DNA of 64,000 nt from Sipunculus nudus (lineage: Eukaryota; Annelida; Sipuncula; Golfingiida; Sipunculidae): contig CM049312.1 of NCBI GenBank assembly GCA_026874595.1, positions 24,483,956-24,547,955 on the forward strand, read 5' to 3'. A model generated the notes under the pieces. That model was not told the origin of the DNA. It did no database searches and saw nothing but the letters and a program-made list of their open reading frames with translations. The translations under genes and the position numbers were made by a program. This document shows, one piece after another, positions 49,101-60,340 of this stretch. Each line of letters opens with the position of its first letter. Position 1 is the first letter of the stretch.

Positions 49101-52100
49101 GGTCACTTATTTTATACGGCGAATGCTATAATTTTTGCAGGCACGGGAAAGCGTGTCTGTCTTTCATACTAAAACGCGTGCATGCATGCGTGATGGCATA
49201 TGTATTGGTGCATGCGGTTTTTAATTTTTACAAAGTTGCTAAAATTTGTGGGGACCGTGTATGATTAAACAAAAGAGGTCATGGGCAGAAAGGCCATGAA
49301 ACGCCAATTCATATGGTGTACAGTTTATGTACCTAAAATGTGTACTTTTGGAGATATGGTTAAACAATGATAGTAGGTACGGGGTTGCAGTGCAGCGCCC
49401 CCTAGCGGTAATTTTCCAAAAACTGAACAATTGCTTTCGAGATATTAGTGTATGACGTAACATGTATCAGTTTCAAAAGGATGCCTGCATATCTGTGGCC
49501 TATAGGGCATGTCACCGTGAAATCGCGAAATCTCATTCGACGAGAAACGGTGCGAGATATTGCAAGATTTTTGGTTGGATCACCGAGAACTCACCAAGGG
49601 CTACAAGATGCAAAAATTTTGACCTCTCTAGCATAAAAACTGACAGAGTTAGAAGCTGAAAACTGCATATTTTCAAAATTCAAAGGTTTTACCCCAAAAA
49701 TAGAGAAATCTGGCAATAGCGCACTTTGGCACCTATGCGCAAAAACAAGCCCATGGACCCTAGTTTAAGGTGCTGTGATGGAAATGGCCCAATGTTTAAT
49801 AGTTCTGGAGGTATAGCACCAAAACAAATTTTCATGTTTTTTTCATCTGCAACGCCCCCTGGCGGCCATTTCCAAAATCTGGAAAACCCGTTTCGAGATA
49901 TTCTTATGTTACATAAAATATCTCAGAATTAGTAAAATTGCTGCAAATTTGAAAAATATCACGAAATTCCATGATTTCTCCCCAAAATTGCGTAACCATG
50001 GTAACAGCGAAATGAGGCAATTTTGCAGTGTTGGAAGTGGCCATGCAGTGGCAAATAAAACGGGCTACAGATTAGGTGCCTACGGCTATTTTCGACGAAG
50101 GTATGAAGAAAAAACCGTTTTTGAGCTTTTTGGTGACCCTGACCTTGACCCTAGACCGATCATGACCAAAAACAATAGGCTCCGAGAAGAACCGATTATA
50201 CACTCTATCTATAAGTTTCAGGACGATTGGTGCAAAATTGTGGCCTGTAGAGCGGGGACATACAGACAAACAAACAAACGGAACTGATCAACATACTTGT
50301 CGAAATCTCTGATTCCGGCAAGCAATAAACTATAACGCGACAGAAATGGCAAACCGGCCCGCAAAGAGTGCCTGTGGTCACTTATTTTATACGGCGAACG
50401 CTATAATTTTTGCAGGCACGGGAAAGCGTGTCTGTCTTTCATACTAAAACGCGTGCATGCATGCGTGATGGCATATGTATTGGTGCATGCGGTTTTTAAT
50501 TTTTACAAAGTTGCTAAAATTTGTGGGGACCGTGTATGATTAAACAAAAGAGGTCATGGGCAGAAAGGCCATGAAACGCCAATTCATATGGTGTACAGTT
50601 TATGTACCTAAAATGTGTACTTTTGGAGATATGGTTAAACAATGATAGTAGGTACGGGGTTGCAGTGCAGCGCCCCCTAGCGGTAATTTTCCAAAAACTG
50701 AACAATTGCTTTCGAGATATTAGTGTATGACGTAACATGTATCAGTTTCAAAAGGATGCCTGCATATCTGTGGCCTATAGGGCATGTCACCGTGAAATCG
50801 CGAAATCTCATTCGACGAGAAACGGTGCGAGATATTGCAAGATTTCTGGTTGGATCACCGAGAACTCACCAAGGGCTACAAGATGCAAAAATTTTGACCT
50901 CTCTAGCATAAAAACTGACAGAGTTAGAAGCTGAAAACTGCATATTTTCAAAATTCAAAGGTTTTACCCCAAAAATAGAGAAATCTGGCAATAGCGCACT
51001 TTGGCACCTATGCGCAAAAACAAGCCCATGGACCCTAGTTTAAGGTGCTGTGATGGAAATGGCCCAATGTTTAATAGTTCTGGAGGTATAGCACCAAAAC
51101 AAATTTTCATGTTTTTTCATCTGCAACGCCCCCTGGCGGCCATTTCCAAAATCTGGAAAACCCGTTTCGAGATATTCTTATGTTACATAAAATATCTCAG
51201 AATCAGTAAAATTGCTGCAAATTTGAAAAATATCACGAAATTCCATGATTTCTCCCCAAAATTGCGTAACCATGGTAACAGCGAAATGAGGCAATTTTGC
51301 AGTGTTGGAAGTGGCCATGCAGTGGCAAATAAAACGGGCTACAGATTAGGTGCCTACGGCTATTTTCGACGAAGGTATGAAGAAAAAACCGTTTTTGAGC
51401 TTTTTGGTGACCCTGACCTTGACCCTAGACCGATCATGACCAAAAACAATAGGCTCCGAGAAGAACCGATTATACACTCTATCTATAAGTTTCAGGACGA
51501 TTGGTGCAAAATTGTGGCCTGTAGAGCGGGGACATACAGACAAACAAACAAACGGAACTGATCAACATACTTGTCGAAATCTCTGATTCCGGCAAGCAAT
51601 AAACTATAACGCGACAGAAATGGCAAACCGGCCCGCAAAGAGTGCCTGTGGTCACTTATTTTATACGGCGAACGCTATAATTTTTGCAGGCACGGGAAAG
51701 CGTGTCTGTCTTTCATACTAAAACGCGTGCATGCATGCGTGATGGCATATGTATTGGTGCATGCGGTTTTTAATTTTTACAAAGTTGCTAAAATTTGTGG
51801 GGACCGTGTATGATTAAACAAAAGAGGTCATGGGCAGAAAGGCCATGAAACGCCAATTCATATGGTGTACAGTTTATGTACCTAAAATGTGTACTTTTGG
51901 AGATATGGTTAAACAATGATAGTAGGTACGGGGTTGCAGTGCAGCGCCCCCTAGCGGTAATTTTCCAAAAACTGAACAATTGCTTTCGAGATATTAGTGT
52001 ATGACGTAACATGTATCAGTTTCAAAAGGATGCCTGCATATCTGTGGCCTATAGGGCATGTCACCGTGAAATCGCGAAATCTCATTCGACGAGAAACAGT

Positions 52101-54148
52101 GCGAGATATTGCAAGATTTTTGGTTGGATCACCGAGAACTCACCAAGGGCTACAAGATGCAAAAATTTTGACCTCTCTAGCATAAAAACTGACAGAGTTA
52201 GAAGCTGAAAACTGCATATTTTCAAAATTCAAAGGTTTTACCCCAAAAATAGAGAAATCTGGCAATAGCGCACTTTGGCACCTATGCGCAAAAACAAGCC
52301 CATGGACCCTAGTTTAAGGTGCTGTGATGGAAATGGCCCAATGTTTAATAGTTCTGGAGGTATAGCACCAAAACAAATTTTCATGTTTTTTCATCTGCAA
52401 CGCCCCCTGGCGGCCATTTCCAAAATCTGGAAAACCCGTTTCGAGATATTCTTATGTTACATAAAATATCTCAGAATCAGTAAAATTGCTGCAAATTTGA
52501 AAAATATCACGAAATTCCATGATTTCTCCCCAAAATTGCGTAACCATGGTAACAGCGAAATGAGGCAATTTTGCAGTGTTGGAAGTGGCCATGCAGTGGC
52601 AAATAAAACGGGCTACAGATTAGGTGCCTACGGCTATTTTCGACGAAGGTATGAAGAAAAAACCGTTTTTGAGCTTTTTGGTGACCCTGACCTTGACCCT
52701 AGACCGATCATGACCAAAAACAATAGGCTCCGAGAAGAACCGATTATACACTCTATCTATAAGTTTCAGGACGATTGGTGCAAAATTGTGGCCTGTAGAG
52801 CGGGGACATACAGACAAACAAACAAACGGAACTGATCAACATACTTGTCGAAATCTCTGATTCCGGCAAGCAATAAACTATAACGCGACAGAAATGGCAA
52901 ACCGGCCCGCAAAGAGTGCCTGTGGTCACTTATTTTATACGGCGAACGCTATAATTTTTGCAGGCACGGGGAAGCGTGTCTGTCTTTCATACTAAAACGC
53001 GTGCATGCATGCGTGATGGCATATGTATTGGTGCATGCGGTTTTTAATTTTTACAAAGTTGCTAAAATTTGTGGGGACCGTGTATGATTAAACAAAAGAG
53101 GTCATGGGCAGAAAGGCCATGAAACGCCAATTCATATGGTGTACAGTTTATGTACCTAAAATGTGTACTTTTGGAGATATGGTTAAACAATGATAGTAGG
53201 TACGGGGTTGCAGTGCAGCGCCCCCTAGCGGTAATTTTCCAAAAACTGAACAATTGCTTTCGAGATATTAGTGTATGACGTAACATGTATCAGTTTCAAA
53301 AGGATGCCTGCATATCTGTGGCCTATAGGGCATGTCACCGTGAAATCGCGAAATCTCATTCGACGAGAAACGGTGCGAGATATTGCAAGATTTTTGGTTG
53401 GATCACCGAGAACTCACCAAGGGCTACAAGATGCAAAAATTTTGACCTCTCTAGCATAAAAACTGACAGAGTTAGAAGCTGAAAACTGCATATTTTCAAA
53501 ATTCAAAGGTTTTACCCCAAAAATAGAGAAATCTGGCAATAGCGCACTTTGGCACCTATGCGCAAAAACAAGCCCATGGACCCTAGTTTAAGGTGCTGTG
53601 ATGGAAATGGCCCAATGTTTAATAGTTCTGGAGGTATAGCACCAAAACAAATTTTCATGTTTTTTTCATCTGCAACGCCCCCTGGCGGCCATTTCCAAAA
53701 TCTGGAAAACCCGTTTCGAGATATTCTTATGTTACATAAAATATCTCAGAATCAGTAAAATTGCTGCAAATTTGAAAAATATCACGAAATTCCATGATTT
53801 CTCCCCAAAATTGCGTAACCATGGTAACAGCGAAATGAGGCAATTTTGCAGTGTTGGAAGTGGCCATGCAGTGGCAAATAAAACGGGCTACAGATTAGGT
53901 GCCTACGGCTATTTTCGACGAAGGTATGAAGAAAAAACCGTTTTTGAGCTTTTTGGTGACCCTGACCTTGACCCTAGACCGATCATGACCAAAAACAATA
54001 GGCTCCGAGAAGAACCGATTATACACTCTATCTATAAGTTTCAGGACGATTGGTGCAAAATTGTGGCCTGTAGAGCGGGGACATACAGACAAACAAACAA
54101 ACGGAACTGATCAACATACTTGTCGAAATCTCTGATTCCGGCAAGCAA

Positions 54149-54286
54149 CAAACAGACATACGCAACTGAGTAATATGCTTGCCGAAATCTTTGATTCCGG
54201 CAAGCAACAAACAGACAGACAGACAAACAGACATACGCAACTGACCAATATGCTTGCGGAAATCGAAGATTTCCGGCAAGCAATAA
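54149..54286 (+). repeat. Hairpin minisatellite at distal edge of macrosatellite
   Basis: Two units of CATACGCAACTGA...GCTTGC/GCAAGC hairpin with (CAGA)n. It joins the last macrosatellite hairpin directly, suggesting exchange within the shared CCGGCAAGCAA sequence. Confidence 0.8.
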
Positions 54287-55462
54287 AGTATGGACTGTGC
54301 CTCCAACATGTATGATCATAGATGGGGCCCGGAGAGGCCGTCACGGACCGCTGCACACGCCGGCCGCCCACCGTAAGGACCCTGCCGCCACTTGCGGCGA
54401 CGGCGAGTGTCTTCGTGGTATGGCGAAAAACGGCGCGAGATTTGACGAGACTAACAATGTGACCCCTGAATGTGACTGCGAGTGTCAGCCGCTATCCAGC
54501 GCTGCAAACCATGTGTCTGTAGCGTGAAAAATGACAGAATTATAGGCATTTCTTTGAATGGTCACGTGTTCTCGTTTCACGAGAAACGGTGCGAGATATG
54601 ACAAGACTTGCGATTGAACGGCTTAGAACTAGAGGGATGCTGTCTAACGCCAAAAACCAGACCTTTCTATCGCAAATATCAACAGAGATAGAATCTGGAA
54701 AACTCCGAATTTTCAGATTGTCAAGTTTTACCCCAAAATTTGGTAACCATGGTAACGGCAGCACAAAGCAACATGTGCGAAGAGATAAGCCAATGTTCCT
54801 AGTTTCAGATACGCCCAAAAAAATGGTGTCACGTTTAATATTTTTTGAGATATTGCAGAAAAATGACATGTTACAGTGTTTCATGTACCACGCCCCCTGG
54901 TGGCTATTTCCAAAAAATGGAAAACTGATTTCGAGATATTTATAAATAACACAAAATATATCAATTTCAAAGCCATTGTTAAAAAAATGCAACCTGTAGG
55001 TCATATTTAATGAAATCTCGAAGACTCTCGTTTGACGAGAAATGGTGCGAGATTTGGCGAGACTTTCAGTTTTATCCTGTCAAGCTGCCCATAAGGTACA
55101 TAATGACCAAAACCAGACGTCTGTAGCTTAAAAATTGACAAAGTTACAAAAAATGGTCGTGTTATTTCCAATTTCCATGATTTTTGCCCAAAAAATGTAA
55201 CCATGGTAACGGCAAATTTAAGTAAGCTACATGTCAAAAGAAAGGCCAGGTGATGACGAAAAAAATGAGCTATTGCAGAAGTGGATAAGCCTATTTATGG
55301 CGAAGTTATAGTGCAAAAACCGTTAACCATACCTGTCGTGACCTTGACCCTTGACCTTGGAGCAATGTTGACCAAAAACAATAGGGCACCTAGAAATTAC
55401 GTTTTCGAACATCCCTGTAAGTTTCAAGGTTATTGTGGCAAAATTGTGGCCAGGAGAGTGGT
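54287..55462 (+). repeat. Composite beta-3 unit
   Basis: Near-identical to beta-2 with an offset of ~28.1 kb, including the GC-rich block (54,320-54,450) and the exact CTCF-core motif. One small deletion near 54,815 fuses two minus-strand frames. Confidence 0.85.
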
Positions 55463-57392
55463 GACAAACAAACAAACAAACTAGACGACCATAGGTCGAA
55501 CGCTTGCCGGAATTCGGAAGTGAAACACAGACGGACAGACAGAACATATTGTCGGTTTTCTATTGATGGAATGACTCTCAGAGACATTGCTGAGAATATG
55601 TGGCCCGTAGAATGACATATGAGACAAAAGAACAGGCAAGCAGACAAAGCTGACAACAAAAGACGAACAGACAGACATACTGACTTTGTGAGACAAGATT
55701 GACACCAGATAACATAAGCTAGTTATTGAGAAGATTCAAAGGAAGAAAATGAGTTATAATTTATGTAATTTATATTTATAGTTTACGAGGTATGGCGAAT
55801 TAATGATATACTTGGGAGGCTCGACTGTAGCGCCCTCTAGCAGACATATTCCGAAGACGACAAATGCGTTTCGTATTATTAGTGTATGACATGAGATGTC
55901 TCAGTTTCAAAAGGATTCCGTCAAAGCTGTGGCCTGTAGAATGCTCTATGTAAGGCGTAAGAACCAGCAAGCAGGCGACTTTGAGGATAACGGACAAACA
56001 GATGGACACACTGACAAAGTGACAGAAGATTGAAACCAGATGCCTTAATCAGGCTATGGAGAAGACTCAAAGGAAGAAAATAAGCTATAGCTTATGTAAC
56101 TGAGGCTTTGGGTGTAGAGTTATGGCCAATACAATGGTATGTGTGTGACAGCCATGTGCAGCGCCCACTAGTGGCCATATGCGGAAAATGAAAAATTTAT
56201 TTCTAGATATTAGTGTAAGACATAAGATGTAATAGTTTCAAAAGGATTCCGTCAAAACTGTGGCCTACAGAATGCTTATATGTGAGACGCAAGAGCCAAC
56301 AAGCAGGCGAATTTGAGGACAACTGACAAACAGACGAAAACACTGACAAAGTGACTCAAAATTGAGTCCAGATGACTTCTCCAGGTTATGGAGAAGACTC
56401 AAAGGAAGAAAAAAGCTACAGTTTATGTAACTGAGGTTTATAGTTTTGGAGATATTGCCAAAGCATGATATGTTGGGAGAGGTTCGAGTTCAGCGCCCCC
56501 TAGCGGCCATATCCGGAAAATGAAAAATTGGTTTCGAGATATTAGTGCAAGACTTAAGATGTAATAGTTTCAAAAGGATTCTTTCAAAACTGTGGCCTGT
56601 AGAATGCTATATGTGAGACGCAAGAGCAAGCAGGCGAATTTGAGGACAACTGACAAACAGACGGACACAATGACAAAGTGACACAACATTGAGATCAGAT
56701 GACATTATCAGTTTATGGAGAAGACTCAGAGGGAAAAAATAAGCTATAGTTTATGTAATTGAGGCTTTGGGTTTTAGAGATATGGCCAATGTAATGATAT
56801 CTGTGTGAGGGTCGTGTGCAGCGCCCCCTAGCAGCCATATTCAAAAAATGAAAAAACAATTTCGAGATACTAGTGTAGGACTTATGATATGTCAGTTTCA
56901 AAAAGATTCCTGCAATAATGTGGCCTTTGGCGCAAGATGAATGAAATCTCGAAATATCTCTATTCACGAGAAATTTTACGAGATACTGCAAGACTTGTAA
57001 TAAAATCTTGTAGTACTAGTTGAATGCTACCTGATGCAGAAAACTAGATCACTCTAGCTTTAAAACTGACAAAGTTAGAAAAATAAGATCCCTTATTTTC
57101 GAATATCATGACTTTTCCCCAAAAAATTGTAACCATGGTTACGGCAAATTTGAGTCAGCTACACACCAGATGACAGGCCTTGGAATGACGATTAAAATGA
57201 GCTATTGTTGAAGTAGATACGACTAATAGTCACAAAGATATGAAGAAAAAACCATTTTGAGAAGTTTTGACGACCTTGACCTTGACCTTTGACCTATTTT
57301 AACCAAAAACAATAGGGCACCTAGAAATTATATTTTCCAACATCCCTGTAAGTTTCAAGGTTATTGTGGCAAAATTGTGGCCAGGAGAGTGG
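55463..57392 (+). repeat. Composite unit alpha-5 (four subrepeats)
   Basis: About 1,930 bp with CTCF-like motifs near 55,829, 56,160, 56,493 and 56,820; closest in structure to alpha-1. Confidence 0.87.
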
Positions 57393-59392
57393 TGACAAAC
57401 AAACAAACAAACAGACAGACAAACAGACATACGCAACTGACCAATATGCTTGCCGAAATCTTTGATTCCGGCAAGCAACAAACTAGACGACCATAGGTCG
57501 AACGCTTGCCGGAATTCGGAAGTGAAACACAGACTGACAGACAGAACATATTGTCGGTTTTCTATTAATGGAATGACTCTCAGAGACATTGCTGAGAATA
57601 TGTGGCCCGTAGAATGACATATGAGACAAAAGAACAGGCAAGCAGACAAAGCTGACAACAAAAGACGAACAGACAGACATACTGACTTTGTGAGACAAGA
57701 TTGACACCAGATGACATGAGCTAGTTATTGAGAAGATTCAAAGGAAGAAAATGAGTTAAAATTTATGTAATTTAGATTTATAGTTTACGAGGTATGGCGA
57801 ATTAATGATATACTTGGGAGGCGCGACTGTAGCGCCCTCTAGCAGACATATTCCGAAGACGACAAATGCGTTTCGTATTATTAGTGTATGACATGAGATG
57901 TCTCAGTTTCAAAAGGATTCTGTCAAAGCTGTGGCCTGTAGAATGCTATATGTAAGGCGTAAGAACCAGCAAGCAGGCGACTTAGAGGATAACGGACAAA
58001 CAGATGGACACACTGACAAAGTGACAGAAGATTGAAACCAGATGCCTTTATCAGGTTATGGAGAAGACTCAAAGGAAGAAAATAAGCTATAGTTTATGTA
58101 ACTGAGGCTTTGGGTGTAGAGTAATGGCCCATACAATGGGATGAGTGTGAGAGTCATGTGCAGCGCCCACTAGTGGCCATATCCGGAAAATGAAGAAATT
58201 ATTTCTAGATATTAGTGTAGAACATAAGATGTAATAGTTTCAAAAGGATTCCGTCAAAACTGTGGCCTACAGAATGCTATATGTGAGACGCAAGAGCCAA
58301 CAAGCAGGCGAATTTGAGGACAACTGACAAACAGACGAAAACACTGACAAAGTGACTCAAAATTGAGTCCAGATGACTTCTCCAGGTTATGGAGAAGACT
58401 CAAAGGAAGAAAAAAGCTACAGTTTATGTAACTGAGGTTTATAGTTTTGGAGATATTGCCAAAGGATGATATGTTGGGAGAGGTTCGAGTTCAGCGCCCC
58501 CTAGCGGCCATATCCGGAAAATGAAAAATTGGTTTCGAGATATTAGTGTAAGACTTAAGATGTAATAGTTTCAAAAGGATTCTTTCAAAACTGTGGCCTT
58601 TAGAATGCTATATGTTAGACGCAAGAGCAAGCAGGCGAATTTGAGGACAACTGACAAACAGACAGACACACTGACAAAGTGTCACAAAATTGTGACCAGA
58701 TGACTACACTAGGTTATGGAGAAGACTCAGAGGAAGAAAATAAGCTATAGTTTATGTAATTGAGGCTTATAATTTTGGAGATATGGCCAAAATATGATAT
58801 GTTCGGGAGGTTCGCATCCAGCGCCCCCTAGCGGCCCTATTCAAAAAGTGAAAAAACGATTTCGAGATACTAGTGTAGGACTTATAATATGTCAGTTTCA
58901 AAAAGATTCCTGCAATAATGTGGCCTTTGGCGCAAGATGAATGAAATCTCGAAATATCTCTATTCACGAGATATTTTACGAGATACTGCAAGACTTGTTA
59001 TAAAATCTTGTAGTACTAGTTGAATGCTACCTGATGCAAAAAACTAGATCACTCTAGCTTTAAAACTGACAAAGTTAGAAAAATAAGATCCCTTATTTTC
59101 GAATATCATGACTTTTCCCCAAAAAATTGTAACCATGGTTACGGCAAATTTGAGTCAGCTACACACCAGATGACAGGCCTTGGAATGACGATTAAAATGA
59201 GCTATTGTTGAAGTAAATACGACTAACAGTCACAAAGATATGAAGAAAAAAACGTTTTGAGAAGTTTTGACGACCTTGACCTTGACCTTTGACCTATTTT
59301 AACCAAAAACAATAGGGCACCTAGAAATTATGTTTTCCAACATCCCTATAAGTTTCAAGGTTATTGTGGCAAAATTGTGGCCAGGAGAGTGG
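57393..59392 (+). repeat. Composite unit alpha-6 with inserted hairpin minisatellite
   Basis: A single hairpin-minisatellite unit (57,393-57,482) is followed by four ~330-bp subrepeats (motifs near 57,830, 58,161, 58,494, 58,820) and the 3' module. The last subrepeat is a diverged variant. Confidence 0.86.
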
Positions 59393-59650
59393 TGACAAAC
59401 AAACAAACAAACAAACAAACAAACAGACAGACAGACAAACAGACATACGCAACTGACCAATATGCTTGCCGAAATCTTTGATTCCGGCAAGCAACAAACA
59501 GACAGACAGACAAACAGACATACGCAACTGACCAATATGCTTGCGGAAATCGAAGATTTCCGGCAAGCAACAAACAAACAAAGAGACAAACAGACATACG
59601 CAACTGACGAACATGCTTGCCGAAATCGAAGATTTCCGGCAAGCAATAAA
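59393..59650 (+). repeat. Terminal hairpin minisatellite
   Basis: Extended (CAAA)n, then three hairpin units with GCTTGC/GCAAGC stems. It ends at GGCAAGCAATAAAATAAG, the distal border of the repeat cluster. Confidence 0.82.
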
Positions 59651-59935
59651 ATAAGTATCGGTAGAACACGAGACTCAATGCCGGGAGGGCGTGAGTTCAT
59701 TTCTCAGCCGAGGAGTGGTAGGACTTTTCAAGCTCGGCCCTGACCCACTGCGATCACCCTGCAGGCTAATGGAGAGGCTTGCCCCACAGCCCTGAATCAC
59801 TCACAAACGAATGGGTCTTTGTTGTGTTCTTTGTAACCCAGCAAGTGTGGTAGACACCGGGCCTGGATAACACCAGGATACAAAATAGCATGACAGGAAG
59901 CGAGTGCTACCGTCCTGTCAGATATTCCAAACCGC
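59651..59935 (+). mobile_element. Decayed tRNA-derived SINE
   Basis: The head reads CGGTAGAACACGAGACTC ... GGGCGTGAGTTCATTTCTCA, which aligns with the D-arm (A box) and T-arm (B box, GGTTCRANTCC-like) of a tRNA. The body includes GGGTCTTTGTTGTGTTCTTT and ACACCGGGCCTGGATAACAC. It lacks a well-formed anticodon stem, so it is a SINE relic, not a functional tRNA gene. It starts exactly at the repeat-cluster edge. Confidence 0.5.
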
Positions 59936-59966
59936 ATTGGAACTTGAAATTTAAATGCAGATGTAC

Positions 59967-59972
59967 TTTATT
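59967..59972 (-). terminator. Candidate polyadenylation signal of the sushi gene
   Basis: AATAAA on the minus strand, ~190 nt past the stop at 60,162. It lies just upstream (in transcript sense) of the SINE relic, giving a short 3' UTR. Confidence 0.45.
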
Positions 59973-60161
59973 ACATTTAGATTAAGATAAGACAATGTAA
60001 ACACCGGAGCCTGCTACCTCCACCACACAAATTTAAAAATAATCACAAAATAATTTCTCCAACAATCACATCCTTGCAGCTGTTTTATATGTAAGTGTCC
60101 AACAATAGGACCTTAAATTTATCATATAAAAAAAAAACATAAATTTTCTTTTTATGTTTTT

Positions 60162-60340
60162 TCATGGCTTTGTCCGGTTGTTTGCTCGCTTGTTTTCATG
60201 AGGGTTTTTCAGGAAAAACAAACAATCGAGAGCCAAAATGAACAACACCATGATTGCCAGTAAACCCAGGAACACCGCGCCGTACACCTCGGCCATCGGG
60301 GCCTCAGCAGGTTCTTCTTCATCTCGGATCAATTCTTTTT
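60162..60340 (-). CDS. Transmembrane and cytoplasmic-tail terminal exon
   Basis: The acceptor CCTCTGGATTTCAG precedes 58 codons and TGA. The sequence begins KELIRDEEEPAEAPMAE (acidic juxtamembrane stalk), continues VYGAVFLGLLAIMVLFILAL (hydrophobic span) and DCLFFL, and ends KNPHENKRANNRTKP (basic tail, positive-inside). The lack of an upstream ATG explains why ORF scans miss it. No ITIM, ITAM or other signalling motif is visible. Confidence 0.72.

Larger units (their letters stand above)
32893..54148 (+). repeat. Macrosatellite, ~1,275-bp unit, 16 full copies plus a partial
   Basis: A partial unit (32,893-33,695) precedes 16 units of 1,274-1,275 bp counted from the ACAAACAAAC junction (33,696 to 54,087). 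Each unit contains two CTCF-like motifs, one X-box-like palindrome, a TGACC half-site cluster, the CTCATTCGACGAG hairpin, alternating purine-pyrimidine tracts and a (CAAA)n junction. Units after ~42.6 kb are nearly identical, and a three-unit period of ~3,824 bp is visible. ORFs of 112-186 aa recur but are not a conserved gene. Confidence 0.97.

Noticed and set aside
20641-59650. CRISPR-like array reading of the hairpin minisatellite
   Set aside because: Repeats contain the hairpin but there are no unique spacers, no cas genes, and the genome is clearly eukaryotic.
59651-59720. Functional tRNA gene
   Set aside because: A- and B-box-like arms are present but the acceptor and anticodon stems do not pair; better explained as a SINE head.
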